A DNA stretch of 64,000 bases from the NCBI GenBank assembly GCA_025757645.1, contig CP107216.1:372001-436000 (forward strand). The letters are read 5' to 3'. This stretch comes from Clostridiales bacterium. Its GTDB lineage: Bacteria > Bacillota > Clostridia > Oscillospirales > Oscillospiraceae. Every line of letters starts with the position of its first letter. Position 1 is the stretch's first letter. Below, in pieces: positions 17,052 through 25,885 of this stretch. Below the pieces are notes generated by a model. That model worked only from the letters and a program-made list of their open reading frames with translations, was not told where the DNA came from and did not search any database. Both the position numbers and the translations under genes were made by a program.

Positions 17052-19367
17052 TCAGTTCGTGCCCGAGCCCGGAACATGTCCGGTATTATCGATATTATCC
17101 TTGGCCGTCCACTTGTTGATGACGTCGACAATGCTCGTGAGCCAGTCGTGCTTTACATAGGTGTTGGTGATCCCGGCCTCGCCGTTGGGCGTTGTGCTGC
17201 TGAGCGTGACGTCTGCCTTTCCATCCTTGTCAGCCGTGTAGCTCCACGACCAAGCGGTGTCCTCGACCACGGTGTAGTCGCCGACAGCCAGACCGGTGAT
17301 GGTCGTGCTCGCGCCGCCCTTGAGCACCACGGTGGTCACGAGATCGTTGCCCTTCATGACGTTGAACACGAAGGTCTGGTTCGGGTCGCCGCCGCCCGTA
17401 ACGGTCTTGGAGATCTTCAGGCTGCAGGTGTTGACCGTGATGGTGAACGTAGCATCTTTAGAAACGCTCTCATACGTTCCCGTTTGCGTAGGCGAAACCG
17501 TGCACGTCACCTTGTAGGTCGTGGTCTGCTCCGGAGCGACGGTGCCGTTGCTTGCCGGATCGCTCCACACCCATGTTCCGCTGCTGCTTCCGGCGGGAAC
17601 TGTGTACGTGCCGACAACCGTTCCGTTCTCATCCTTGACCGTATAGGTCACATCCACAAAAGCGTTATTTGTGCCGTCAAATGTGGCATTCTGGTGCACA
17701 AGCTCCTGCAAATTGGCAGAATCGCCAAGGTAGATCGCCTTGTCATCCGCCGTCGGCGTGATGCTTTTTACTTCCACGTCCTGCGTCGGCACATCGAACG
17801 CCTTGATCATGGTTCCCTTCGCATAGATACCGGACTGCCCATCATTCGTTGGCACCTGATTGCCGCCGAGGAAGCCGTCGCGCACGGAAACGTCAAACTC
17901 GATGATCAGTTTCTTTCCGAACGTGCCATCCGCCTTAGCGTTTGTGGAGACATAGTTCTGGTTGAAATCGAAGCCGGTCACATTGACCGCCCGCGTTGCC
18001 GGATCGATCGCTGCCGTCACCGAAGGATCGGCTGCGACCGGAGCCCCAAATGCGCTGCCGTTATAGGCTGCAGTGGAGAGACGAATAGCGCCGGCATTTT
18101 GCGGCACCGTAAAGTACGGCGTCACGATGTCTTTGATGACCGTCTCGCTGCCAAGGTCAATATTGGCGCTGCCGATGTTCTCGCTGATCGTGGTAAAGAT
18201 CTTGCTCAGCGAGGCGGAATCGTTCGCCGTCAGGTAGTAGTTGGACTGCTCGCGGGCAAAATTTCTGGTGATCTGCCAGCCATAATTGCCGATGCCGATG
18301 AAGCTGGAATCGTACCGCTGGATGCCGATCTCCGTCGCATCCGGGAAGTTGCCAGAGATGTAGTTCAAAAAGCGGTTTCCGGCCGGGATGTCATAGTTCT
18401 TGACGTCTCCGATCCCCCACCAGCTAAAGCTGGCCCAGTAGCTTCCGACCTGGCCGTTGCTGTTGTACTTGAAGCCGCTGTCGCCGTAGAGCTGCTCCGG
18501 ATTCGCGCCGTTGAAAATGCCGACGGAATAGACCGTCGCGCCGGCGTCCTTGAGCGCCTTGGCCGACTGGATGGCGCCGTTGGCGACCGTCGTGTCAAAA
18601 TCGCTCTGCTTCGTCGGCACACCGTCCGTGAACAGGATCACGACCTTCTGGCGTTTCGTGTTGGTACCGGTGTAGCCGCTGTCGCCCTGCATGAGCGCCT
18701 GCGCACTCCGCATGCCGTCGGCGACATTCGTCGCGCCCTCCGGCTCCGACGGGAGGCCGTTGATCTTGGCCTTGAGCGCGGTCTCGCCGGACGGGCTTTC
18801 CGCCGTGTCCGTTTCGGCCGGGGTCACGAGCGTCCAGTCCATCAGCGTGGAAGCGTTCGTGCCGAAAGTCACGACCGCGATCCGGTGATCGGACTTTTCC
18901 GCGTTATACTTATCCGCCACCGCTTCAATGAACGTGTTCACGGCCTGCTTCATGGCATACTGGCGGCGGGCCGAATCCGTGCTGGTCTCATTCCCGTCAA
19001 AATTATACGCCATCGAGCCGGACTGGTCGAGCACGAGCACGATGTCACACGGTGCGATCGAGGTCGTCGTTGTGACCGTGCCGGTCGTGTACGCTTCGAG
19101 ATGCACGGTATAGCCGCTGCCGTTTGCCGTAACTTCCTTGCTCAGCTCCAGACCGTCGCCGCCGGCCGCGCGGTCGGCTGCGGCGCGCAGCGGCTGCGGC
19201 CGCACGGAAACGGCCGGCCGGAACGGCCCCGCCTCCGTGAACACCGCCGTCTGCGGCACTTCGCCCGCGGCTTCTGCCGCATCCTGCGTCACGCCCGCGC
19301 CCATGAACAGGCACATGCTCAGGAGCATGACTGCGCAGAGGACGAGCGAGAGAATGCGTTTTTTCAT
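17052..19367 (-). CDS. Large secreted von Willebrand factor A-domain protein
   Basis: A 771-residue secreted protein and the largest product of the operon. Residues 1-35 are a signal peptide. The VWA domain spans about 107-330 with a complete MIDAS start, DIVLVLDQSGSMAYN (Asp114, Ser116, Ser118), and later VVILFTDGVPTK. Beta-rich regions follow to about 650. A Cna-B/prealbumin-like module occupies about 660-745 (LKISKTVTGGGDPNQTFVFNV, then GLAVGDYTVVED). There is no LPXTG sorting signal or C-terminal anchor helix, so attachment must use partners. The ATG at 19367 follows GGAGGAC; a longer reading from 19454 overlaps the next gene. It is probably an adhesive or scaffold subunit. Confidence 0.88.
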   Translation of the reverse strand: MKKRILSLVLCAVMLLSMCLFMGAGVTQDAAEAAGEVPQTAVFTEAGPFRPAVSVRPQPLRAAADRAAGGDGLELSKEVTANGSGYTVHLEAYTTGTVTTTTSIAPCDIVLVLDQSGSMAYNFDGNETSTDSARRQYAMKQAVNTFIEAVADKYNAEKSDHRIAVVTFGTNASTLMDWTLVTPAETDTAESPSGETALKAKINGLPSEPEGATNVADGMRSAQALMQGDSGYTGTNTKRQKVVILFTDGVPTKQSDFDTTVANGAIQSAKALKDAGATVYSVGIFNGANPEQLYGDSGFKYNSNGQVGSYWASFSWWGIGDVKNYDIPAGNRFLNYISGNFPDATEIGIQRYDSSFIGIGNYGWQITRNFAREQSNYYLTANDSASLSKIFTTISENIGSANIDLGSETVIKDIVTPYFTVPQNAGAIRLSTAAYNGSAFGAPVAADPSVTAAIDPATRAVNVTGFDFNQNYVSTNAKADGTFGKKLIIEFDVSVRDGFLGGNQVPTNDGQSGIYAKGTMIKAFDVPTQDVEVKSITPTADDKAIYLGDSANLQELVHQNATFDGTNNAFVDVTYTVKDENGTVVGTYTVPAGSSSGTWVWSDPASNGTVAPEQTTTYKVTCTVSPTQTGTYESVSKDATFTITVNTCSLKISKTVTGGGDPNQTFVFNVMKGNDLVTTVVLKGGASTTITGLAVGDYTVVEDTAWSWSYTADKDGKADVTLSSTTPNGEAGITNTYVKHDWLTSIVDVINKWTAKDNIDNTGHVPGSGTN

Positions 19368-19384
19368 ATAGTCGTCCTCCTTTC

Positions 19385-20002
19385 TCAGGGCGTCGGGATC
19401 TGGTCGATCTGCGTGCTCGAGGTGCTCGCTTCGACCGTACCGACGTGCTTCCACACATCTCTGACATCATTGGCAGCGTACTTTTCGAGGTTCGCCGTCT
19501 GCACGGCCTCGGCCGTGACGTAGATGTGCACCGTGGCATTCTGATATTCGTTGCCCATGTCCTTACTGAACGTGACGTGGTTGAAGAGCTTCGACGTGGC
19601 GGTCTTCGGGTCGACCGAACCACGATAGTAATAGTATCCGCCCTCGCCGGCGATCCAGTCCGTGTCGTTCAGATCCAGCGTGAGCAGCCGCTCGCTCGCA
19701 TCGAGCGGGATGATCTCGCCATCGGCGCCGACCATCTCGGGCGTGATCTTCACGCGGGTGTAGAAAGCGCCGGAGCCGACATTCTCCACATACACCACTT
19801 TGTTCACGACGCTGCCGGGCATGGCGCTCACCGTCGTAAACGGTTGGCCAGCGCCGTCCTCGTCGTGCAGTGCAAGCTTGACGGAGCCCATCGTGATGAC
19901 GTTATCCGCCGTGCCGACGGCCGAAAAGTACGCCCACGTACCGACCGCCAGCAGTGCCACTGCCAGGAGGAGCACCGTTGCGATGGTCCATTTCTTCTTC
20001 AT
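19385..20002 (-). CDS. SipW-dependent-type matrix protein (TasA/camelysin-like)
   Basis: A 205-residue secreted protein with signal KKKWTIATVLLLAVALLAVGTWAYFSAVGTADN, containing the G-T-x-A-Y-F motif. The mature part has NVITMGSVKLALHDED, an AMPGSVVNKVVYVENVGSGAFYTRVKI block and GGYYYYRGSVDPKTATSKLF, typical of TasA-like fibre proteins. The ATG at 20002 follows AAAGGTGG; a TTG six bases earlier is possible. It ends 17 bp before the VWA gene. Confidence 0.87.
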   Translation of the reverse strand: MKKKWTIATVLLLAVALLAVGTWAYFSAVGTADNVITMGSVKLALHDEDGAGQPFTTVSAMPGSVVNKVVYVENVGSGAFYTRVKITPEMVGADGEIIPLDASERLLTLDLNDTDWIAGEGGYYYYRGSVDPKTATSKLFNHVTFSKDMGNEYQNATVHIYVTAEAVQTANLEKYAANDVRDVWKHVGTVEASTSSTQIDQIPTP

Positions 20003-20102
20003 GCACAAACCACCTTTCTCCCTGATAGGATGTTTCTGAGTACCGAGTTCTCACTCTCTCTGCGCCCGAGGGCGCACGCAGGAAATTTTTGTGGGATCAT
20101 TA

Positions 20103-20197
20103 TTTCAATCTGCGCGCGGACGGCGGCAGCGCCGCCGCCCGCGCCCGGATTGAAGCCGAGCCAGAGTCCCCGATGGGGGCGGCGATTTCGCCGCCCC
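20103..20197. other. Two strong stem-loops inside the matrix operon
   Basis: A long near-perfect hairpin spans 20103-20155: about 24 base pairs with two mismatches around a 3-nt loop, with outer arms TTCAATC and GATTGAA. A second, 10-bp stem (20176-20185 with 20188-20197) follows. They fill the 218-bp gap between two matrix-protein genes. Neither has a T-run on the minus strand, so they could set different mRNA stability for the upstream, probably major, subunits. Confidence 0.65.
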
Positions 20198-20220
20198 TTT
20201 GGGGTCAAAATGTTGAGGAA

Positions 20221-20982
20221 TTACTTGTCAAATGCAGCGAAGGCAGCGGTTGCATTCGCAAAGCCGTCCGCCTGAATGGCGTCAGCCTCAACGAGGACGT
20301 TGAACGCGCCGTTCGGAAGCAAGTTCGCAATCTCTTCATTGGTAACATCGGAATCCATATGAACAGTGCCCCAAACGTTCCAATAGGTCATTTCGTTGGG
20401 CTTCAGAGCCTCAGTGCGAGTGAAGGTATAAACATTGTACAGCTTTCCGTCTTTCTCAACGTTTTCTGTTTTCACCATCGTGAACTCGCCACGGCTAATT
20501 GCACTTGTCGTATACATACTGCTGTTAAGAACAGCCGTATCCAGCTCTGCGGGGAACATCACGCGGATGCGGATATAAGCATCGTTGGCACCAGTGTTCT
20601 TGACATAGGGCATCTTGTGGTAAGACTGTCCCGGAGCAAGCTCGACACCGTCACACGTATACGTGGCAGCGTTAGCTTCGATCTGCGCATCCGTATAGAA
20701 GGTATCGCCAGCTTTATACTTGTTGGTATTGCCGGAACCCAGCTTAAGAACTTCGGACCACAGCTCAGCATTTTTGGGATTGAGCTCCTCACCCGGAGTG
20801 CCGACGTAACCGGCATTCTCGCGATGCAGGCTAGACTCGAGCAGGTCGATCTTCACATTGCCGACGGTGAAGGTGTTGGTCGCATTGTCTTTATCGGTGA
20901 AGTACGCGAGGGTGCCGCCGACGACAAGCGCCGCGACGAGCATGACTGCGATGGCAGCCACAAGAATGGTTTTCTTCTTCAT
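20221..20982 (-). CDS. SipW-dependent-type matrix protein (TasA/camelysin-like)
   Basis: A 253-residue secreted protein and the longest of the small matrix genes. The signal MKKKTILVAAIAVMLVAALV is followed by GGTLAYFTDKDNATNTFTVG, the standard SipW-type motif with TNTFTVG. The mature part includes a PYVKNTGANDAYIRIRVMFP strand pair and EALKPNEMTYWNVWGTVHMD, as in TasA-like matrix proteins, and ends AAFAAFDK. AGGAGAAG precedes the ATG. By order and by the downstream hairpins it is a candidate major subunit. Confidence 0.88.
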   Translation of the reverse strand: MKKKTILVAAIAVMLVAALVVGGTLAYFTDKDNATNTFTVGNVKIDLLESSLHRENAGYVGTPGEELNPKNAELWSEVLKLGSGNTNKYKAGDTFYTDAQIEANAATYTCDGVELAPGQSYHKMPYVKNTGANDAYIRIRVMFPAELDTAVLNSSMYTTSAISRGEFTMVKTENVEKDGKLYNVYTFTRTEALKPNEMTYWNVWGTVHMDSDVTNEEIANLLPNGAFNVLVEADAIQADGFANATAAFAAFDK

Positions 20983-21055
20983 ATGTAGTCTTCTCCTTTT
21001 CTATTTTCCCACACAGCCTTCTGTGCGTATATTACATGGGAAAAGCAAGGGGTGA

Positions 21056-21706
21056 TCACTTGCCAAAGCAGGCATCAAACGCAGCAGCTGCGCTGCTGAA
21101 GCCGGTAGTCTGGCACAGATAAGCATTGAATTGCAGGCTGGAATTCTGAGCAAGCGGAGTGGTCAAATCAACGGCAAGCTGGTTTCCATCCAGAATCGGA
21201 TAGGTACCAATGGAATTGCCAGAAGTCATCGGAGTCTTATAAACATAAAGCGTACCGCCATTCGGAAGCTGCTTCTGAAGGCCAGTAACTTCCTCCCAGT
21301 CGCCGTTCAGCTTGTAATTCAGGCCAGCAGCATTGCCGTAGACTTCCACGAACAGATAAGACGGAGTCTCAACAGCCTTCTTAATCTGAACGAACGGATC
21401 TTTCGCAACGGTCATGCCCGGTGTGACTTCATTGTACTCATTGCCAGCGACTTCAACATACTTGGAACTGTCAGTAGTGACATTGCCTTCGGCGTCGACA
21501 TACTTATAAGTAGCCGTATTGGCATCATAGGCAACTTTGTGTTCCTTCAGGATGAAGTTGGTTTCCGGATCATCAATTGTCTTGCCAACCGTAAAGGTAT
21601 TGGTAACCGTCTCGGTCTTCGCCGTCAGATACGCATACGTCGCGCCAACCGCCAGCGCCACGACGAGCACGAGCGCGATGGCGACGGTCAGAGTTTTCTT
21701 CTTCAT
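21056..21706 (-). CDS. SipW-dependent-type matrix protein (TasA/camelysin-like)
   Basis: A 216-residue secreted protein with signal MKKKTLTVAIALVLVVALAV and then GATYAYLTAKTETVTNTFTVG, the SipW-type cleavage region. The mature domain carries PFVQIKKAVETPSYLFVEVYG and a C-terminal AAAAFDACFGK that resembles the end of the neighbouring 253-aa protein. The shared C-terminal FDxxFxK-like pattern may be a polymerisation or export feature; this is inferred. It is the first structural gene after sipW. Confidence 0.88.
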   Translation of the reverse strand: MKKKTLTVAIALVLVVALAVGATYAYLTAKTETVTNTFTVGKTIDDPETNFILKEHKVAYDANTATYKYVDAEGNVTTDSSKYVEVAGNEYNEVTPGMTVAKDPFVQIKKAVETPSYLFVEVYGNAAGLNYKLNGDWEEVTGLQKQLPNGGTLYVYKTPMTSGNSIGTYPILDGNQLAVDLTTPLAQNSSLQFNAYLCQTTGFSSAAAAFDACFGK

Positions 21707-21825
21707 GTAACGTTTTCCTCCCCTAAATTTTGTTCAAAGCTTCCTATGTCCAACAGCACTGTGCCGGGTGCTGCCAGCAATCACTAAGTTAATGCACAAA
21801 CTGGCGAAAATATTGCACGGAAGCT

Positions 21826-22413
21826 TTATTTTTCCATATTTTCGCCGGGATTTTTGGCATCCGAGGCATCGCCGGGCTTGTCCGCCTGTGCACGGCGGGC
21901 AGCGTCGCGCGCGTCCGCCTCCGACGCTTTGCGGAGCATGTCCGGCAGGAACGTCAGGATGATGAGCACGAGCGCGAGCGCGATGGCCAGATACATGCCG
22001 GGTGGGTTCGACACCCAGTGCGAAACATAGCCCAGATACGGGATGGTGAACACCGGGCGGCCGATGAGGTTCTTGAAATAGACAGGTGCGCCGTCGGGTG
22101 CGTCGTTCGCGTCTCCCTGCGTGTAGAAATGCTCGTTTTCCGCATCGATGGAGATCACGCGGTGTGTGACGACATCCAAGTCCTCATTGAGCACAAAGGT
22201 GATCGCGTCGCCGACCTGCACGTCCTCGGGCGCACAGGGCTTGACATAGATCAGCGAGCCGGTGTGATACGTCGGCTCCATGCTGCCGGACAGGACGCAC
22301 ATCGGCCGCAGACCCACCAGCCGCACGCCCACCAGAAGCAGCGCCAGAATGACAACCAGGATCACCAGCACGGTGGTGACAGCGTTCCACACCTTTTGAA
22401 CTCTCTTTGACAT
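21826..22413 (-). CDS. sipW: ER-type signal peptidase I (SipW family)
   Basis: A 195-residue membrane peptidase. An N-terminal helix (about residues 13-35) precedes the catalytic Ser44 in LSGSMEPTYHTGS. The general base is His84 in DVVTHRVISID rather than lysine, and Asp101 is in YTQGDAND, which marks the archaeal/ER SipW type. A second helix lies at 138-158, with a charged tail after it. In Bacillus, SipW cleaves TasA and TapA before fibre assembly. Here it heads an operon of four proteins with matching signals. The ATG at 22413 is preceded by AAGGAAGG; a much longer upstream reading lacks support. Confidence 0.93.
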   Translation of the reverse strand: MSKRVQKVWNAVTTVLVILVVILALLLVGVRLVGLRPMCVLSGSMEPTYHTGSLIYVKPCAPEDVQVGDAITFVLNEDLDVVTHRVISIDAENEHFYTQGDANDAPDGAPVYFKNLIGRPVFTIPYLGYVSHWVSNPPGMYLAIALALVLIILTFLPDMLRKASEADARDAARRAQADKPGDASDAKNPGENMEK

Positions 22414-22565
22414 CTGTGACCTTCCTTTCCGCCCCGCTGCACTCCCCCTCCTTTCCGCGGAGACACCGGCCCGTGTCCGGAAACCGGAAACAGGAACGAT
22501 CATAGCACACGACAGACGCAAAATACGTCGGAACCACATACGGAATTTTTTGTGCGGTTTCCTAA

Positions 22566-22594
22566 AGTATACCATATGCGCCATAAATGCGAAA
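22566..22594 (-). promoter_or_regulatory. Candidate promoter of the sipW operon
   Basis: On the minus strand TATACT (22571-22566) is preceded by TGG, making an extended -10 motif, with a weak TTTCGC (22594-22589) 17 bp upstream. The leader would be about 150 nt. The remaining 490-bp gap (22414-22903) also carries the promoter of the next operon on the plus strand; no other gene is evident in it. Confidence 0.5.
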
Positions 22595-22834
22595 GGAAAA
22601 ATGTTCACAATTTTCCAGGCGCGTTTTTGGCAATAGCAGACAAATCCAGCTGCGAATATGCCGCGGGCGCGCCCATTGCGTCGTGCTGCGAAGCGCCGAT
22701 TGATGATGGTTTCCATTGTACTTTTCCGGCACGGATGCGTCAAGGGCAAACCGCCCGGGCAGAGCCGGGTGTCAGCGCACGGAAAAACGGCGCGCCACAT
22801 TCTTACCTTTTTCTTAAATATGACACGTTCCGTC

Positions 22835-22863
22835 TTGTTTTTGCGCGAAAAACATGATAGGAT
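22835..22863 (+). promoter_or_regulatory. Candidate promoter of the Dlt-like operon
   Basis: TTGTTT (22835-22840) and TAGGAT (22858-22863) are 17 bp apart, about 40 bp before the ATG at 22904. The match is moderate. Confidence 0.45.
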
Positions 22864-22903
22864 AAGGCGATTATGGACATTTATCGGAAAGGAGCTGGCA
22901 AGC

Positions 22904-24430
22904 ATGGAAACCAACGTGCTCGACTGGCTGGAAGTCACCGCCGCAGCCTGTCCGGACAAACCCGCTTTTCTCGATGAGGACAGTGCGGTGACCTTTGCCG
23001 ACGTGCGGCGCGAGGCGCGCATCATCGGCACGGCGGCGGCGAAGTTCCGCGCCGGGCAAAAGCGGCCCATCGCCGTCATGAGCGGGCGCAACGCGCACAC
23101 GCCGGCCGTGTTTCTCGGCGCGGTGTATGCCGGCTGCTGCTACGCCCCGATGGACGGGACGATGCCCGTGCACCGGCTCAACTCTATTTTAAACACGCTG
23201 GACACCGATCTGATGATCGTGCAGCGCGCGTTTTACGACAAGGCGAAGACGCTGGACTTTTCCGGCACGATCCTGATCGCGGAGGAGCTGCTCGCGGGCA
23301 GCGAGGACGCGGCGCTGCTCGCGGACTGCCGCGCACGCGCCCGAGAGCTCGACCCGCTGTACATCATCTTCACCTCCGGCTCGACCGGCACGCCCAAGGG
23401 CGTCATCACGGCGCAGCACTCGCTCATGTGCTACATCGAGGACTACGCCGGCGTGATGGGCATCGCGCGTGCCGACGTGCTGGGCAACCAGTCGCCGCTG
23501 GACTACATCGCCGCCGTGCGCGACATTTATCTGCCGCTGCGCTTCGGCGCGACGACGGCCATCATCCCGAAGGAACTTTTCATGTCGCCGGAGCGTCTGT
23601 TCGAATACATGAACGACAAGGGCGTCACGGCCGTGGGCTGGAGCGTCTCGGCGCTGACCGTGCCGGCCGCGCTCGGCGCGTTCGAGTGCAGCGCGCCGCA
23701 GCACCTGCGCAAGGTGTGCTTCTCCGGCTCGGTGATGCCGTGCAGCTGCCTGCGCCAGTGGCAGCTCGCGCTGCCGGAGGCCCGGTTCGTCAACCAGTAC
23801 GGCCCGACGGAGGCGACCGCCTCGTGCACGTATTACGTCGTGCCCGGTTTGGTCGAGGACACCGACGTGCTGCCGATCGGCAGGCCGTACCCGCACTATG
23901 AGGTGTTTCTGCTCTCGGAGCGCAACGAGGCCGTGCCCGACGGCGAGATCGGCGAGATCTGCGTCAAGGGCCCCATCCTCGCACTGGGCTACTACAACAG
24001 CCGCGAGAAAACGGCCGAGAGCTTCCTGCAAAACCCGCTCAACCACGCATACGATGAGCGCATCTATAAGACCGGCGACCTCGGGCACTTCGCGCCCGAC
24101 GGCAACCTCATGTTCCACGGCCGCAAGGACCGGCAGGTCAAGCACCTCGGCCACCGCGTGGAGCTCGGGGAGATCGACCTCGCCGCGGCGAAGGTGGCCG
24201 GCGTGGAGGACGCCTGCGCGCTCTATGACCAGGCGCACGAGCAGATCTGGCTGTTTTACACCGGCGAGGGCGTGACCAAGCGCGACATCGCCGTCGCCCT
24301 GCGCGCCGACCTGCCGGGCTTCATGGTGCCGCGCAAGATCGAGCAGCTGGACGCCATGCCCCGGCTCGACAACGGCAAGACGAACATGCGCGCGCTGGCC
24401 GAGCGCATCACCGCTGCGGCCAAGCACTGA
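22904..24430 (+). CDS. DltA-like amino acid adenylating enzyme (carrier-protein ligase)
   Basis: A 508-residue AMP-forming enzyme of the DltA/NRPS adenylation family, the size of a stand-alone DltA. It would activate an amino acid with ATP and load it on the adjacent carrier protein. Core motifs are YIIFTSGSTGTPKGV (about residues 150-164), NQYGPTEATASCTYY near 300, YKTGDLGHFAPDGN near 388, RKDRQVKHLGHRVELGEID and the C-terminal NGKTN lysine. The ATG at 22904 follows GGAAAGGAG; longer readings start inside the promoter. The substrate is not evident. The decarboxylase downstream suggests it may not be plain D-alanine. Confidence 0.9.
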   Translation: METNVLDWLEVTAAACPDKPAFLDEDSAVTFADVRREARIIGTAAAKFRAGQKRPIAVMSGRNAHTPAVFLGAVYAGCCYAPMDGTMPVHRLNSILNTLDTDLMIVQRAFYDKAKTLDFSGTILIAEELLAGSEDAALLADCRARARELDPLYIIFTSGSTGTPKGVITAQHSLMCYIEDYAGVMGIARADVLGNQSPLDYIAAVRDIYLPLRFGATTAIIPKELFMSPERLFEYMNDKGVTAVGWSVSALTVPAALGAFECSAPQHLRKVCFSGSVMPCSCLRQWQLALPEARFVNQYGPTEATASCTYYVVPGLVEDTDVLPIGRPYPHYEVFLLSERNEAVPDGEIGEICVKGPILALGYYNSREKTAESFLQNPLNHAYDERIYKTGDLGHFAPDGNLMFHGRKDRQVKHLGHRVELGEIDLAAAKVAGVEDACALYDQAHEQIWLFYTGEGVTKRDIAVALRADLPGFMVPRKIEQLDAMPRLDNGKTNMRALAERITAAAKH

Positions 24431-24467
24431 TTTTGCTTACTTTACTCACTTCAGGAGGTATATTACT

Positions 24468-24701
24468 ATGGAACAGGAACTGATGGACATTCTGACCGAT
24501 CTGCGTCCCGACGTGGATTTTGAGACCGAGACCGCCCTCATCGACGACCACATTCTCGAGTCGTTCGACATCGTGTCGCTCGTCGCGGCGCTCAACGACG
24601 CATTCGACATCGAGATCGGCGCCAAGGACCTCGTGCCGGAGAACTTCAACTCCGCGAAAAGTCTGCTAGCCATGGTGCAGCGCCTGCAGGACGAGGACTG
24701 A
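24468..24701 (+). CDS. DltC-like acyl/peptidyl carrier protein
   Basis: A 77-residue acidic carrier protein. The 4'-phosphopantetheine site is Ser32 in HILESFDIVSLV, where the usual D-S-L is replaced by E-S-F. The remaining helices (NDAFDIEIGAKDLVPENFNS) match DltC and other carrier proteins. AGGAGG precedes the ATG, and its stop codon overlaps the start region of the decarboxylase (shared base 24701). It would hold the amino acid as a thioester between the adenylating enzyme, the decarboxylase and the MBOAT protein. Confidence 0.9.
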   Translation: MEQELMDILTDLRPDVDFETETALIDDHILESFDIVSLVAALNDAFDIEIGAKDLVPENFNSAKSLLAMVQRLQDED

Positions 24702-25885
24702 TGGACAAGACTGCACTCCGGACGGCAGCCGCGAAATACGGCACGCCGCTGTATCTGTTTGATCTGGAGGCCTTCACGGCGCGCGCTCAAAGAGTGCGCG
24801 CCGCGTTTGGCTCGGACGTAAATCTGTGCTACTCCATGAAGGCCAACCCCTTCGTGCTGCGCGGCCTGCCGGACGTGTTCCGCTGGGTGGAGGTGTGCTC
24901 CCCCGGCGAGCTGACGATCTGCGAAAGGCTCGGCATCCCGCCGGAGCGCATCCTGTACTCCGGCGTGAACAAGGGCGCGGACGATGTTGCGCGCGCCGTC
25001 GCGCTGGGCGCAGACCTGCTCACGGCCGAGAGCACGCTGCACTTTGACCTTATCTGCGCGGCCGCGGCCGCGCAGGGAAAGCACGTGCGCGTGCTGCCGC
25101 GCCTGACCGCCGGCAGCCAGTTCGGCATGGATCCCGACGCGCTGGCCGATCTCGTCGCCCGGCGCGCGGAATTCCCGAACGTGACGATCGTCGGCATCCA
25201 CTACTTTTCCGGCACGCAAAAGCGCAAGGACGCCGTGATCGCCAAGGAGCTTGCGCATCTGGACGAATACCTCACGATGCTGCACGAACGCTACGGCTTC
25301 ACGGCGCAGCACGTGGAATACGGCCCGGGGCTGAATGCCGAGTGCTTCCGCGACGACGCCGAGGCGCGCGACTGCGCGCTGCTCGGCGCGGCGGCGGCGC
25401 ACATCCGCGCCTTCGGCGAGAAGTATCCGCTCACGATCGAGATGGGCCGCTTTTTCGCCGCGCCCTGCGGCACGTTTCTCACCGGCGTGGCCGACGCCAA
25501 GTGCAACCTCGGCGTGAACTACGCCATATGCGATGGCGGCATGCACCAGGTCAAGTATGACGGCCAGCTCATGGGCATGCAGGCCCCGCCGCTGACGCTC
25601 CTGCGCGAGAGCGCGGACGCGCCCGAGCCGTGGATGCTCTGCGGCAGCCTGTGCACGACGGCGGACGTGCTCGTGCGCGAGGCGCAGCTGCCGCCGCTGC
25701 GCGTGGGCGACGTGATCGCCCTCGGCCGCTGCGGCGCGTACTCCGTGACGGAGGGCGTGGCCGTGTTTCTGTCGCGCGACATGCCGCGCGTCGCGCTGTA
25801 CCGCGGTGGGAACTTCACGCTCGTGCGCGACCGGTTTGCGACCGACGCGCTCAACACCTGCCGGACGCCGGAGGACGAAGCATGA
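24701..25885 (+). CDS. PLP-dependent fold-type III decarboxylase (Orn/Lys/DAP decarboxylase-like)
   Basis: A 394-residue enzyme of the LysA/ornithine decarboxylase fold. The PLP lysine is Lys47 in CYSMKANPF. Other family motifs are GIHYFSGTQ, EYGPGLNAE, EMGRFFAAPCGTF (normally E-P-G-R) and CGSLCTTADVL, with the active-site Cys318, then GRCGAYS with the conserved Tyr. Genes of this type are not part of known dlt operons. The nearest precedent is BtrK of butirosin biosynthesis, which decarboxylates an amino acid held on a carrier protein. By analogy this enzyme may convert the DltC-bound amino acid to an amine-type acyl group. A free-substrate decarboxylase or racemase is also possible. Confidence 0.85.
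   Translation: MDKTALRTAAAKYGTPLYLFDLEAFTARAQRVRAAFGSDVNLCYSMKANPFVLRGLPDVFRWVEVCSPGELTICERLGIPPERILYSGVNKGADDVARAVALGADLLTAESTLHFDLICAAAAAQGKHVRVLPRLTAGSQFGMDPDALADLVARRAEFPNVTIVGIHYFSGTQKRKDAVIAKELAHLDEYLTMLHERYGFTAQHVEYGPGLNAECFRDDAEARDCALLGAAAAHIRAFGEKYPLTIEMGRFFAAPCGTFLTGVADAKCNLGVNYAICDGGMHQVKYDGQLMGMQAPPLTLLRESADAPEPWMLCGSLCTTADVLVREAQLPPLRVGDVIALGRCGAYSVTEGVAVFLSRDMPRVALYRGGNFTLVRDRFATDALNTCRTPEDEA

Noticed and set aside
16950..19523. An 857-codon plus-strand frame antisense to the VWA gene
   Set aside because: Shadow frame; the minus-strand reading has a full MIDAS motif and signal peptide.
20101..20155. GATTGAA motifs in a GC-rich context that look like type I-C CRISPR repeat ends
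   Set aside because: The two motifs are inverted, not direct, and form the outer arms of one long hairpin; there is no spacer pattern.
24701..25885. Calling the PLP enzyme diaminopimelate decarboxylase (lysA)
   Set aside because: Family fold fits, but E-P-G-R and H-x-H motifs are altered and the context is a carrier-protein operon, not lysine synthesis.
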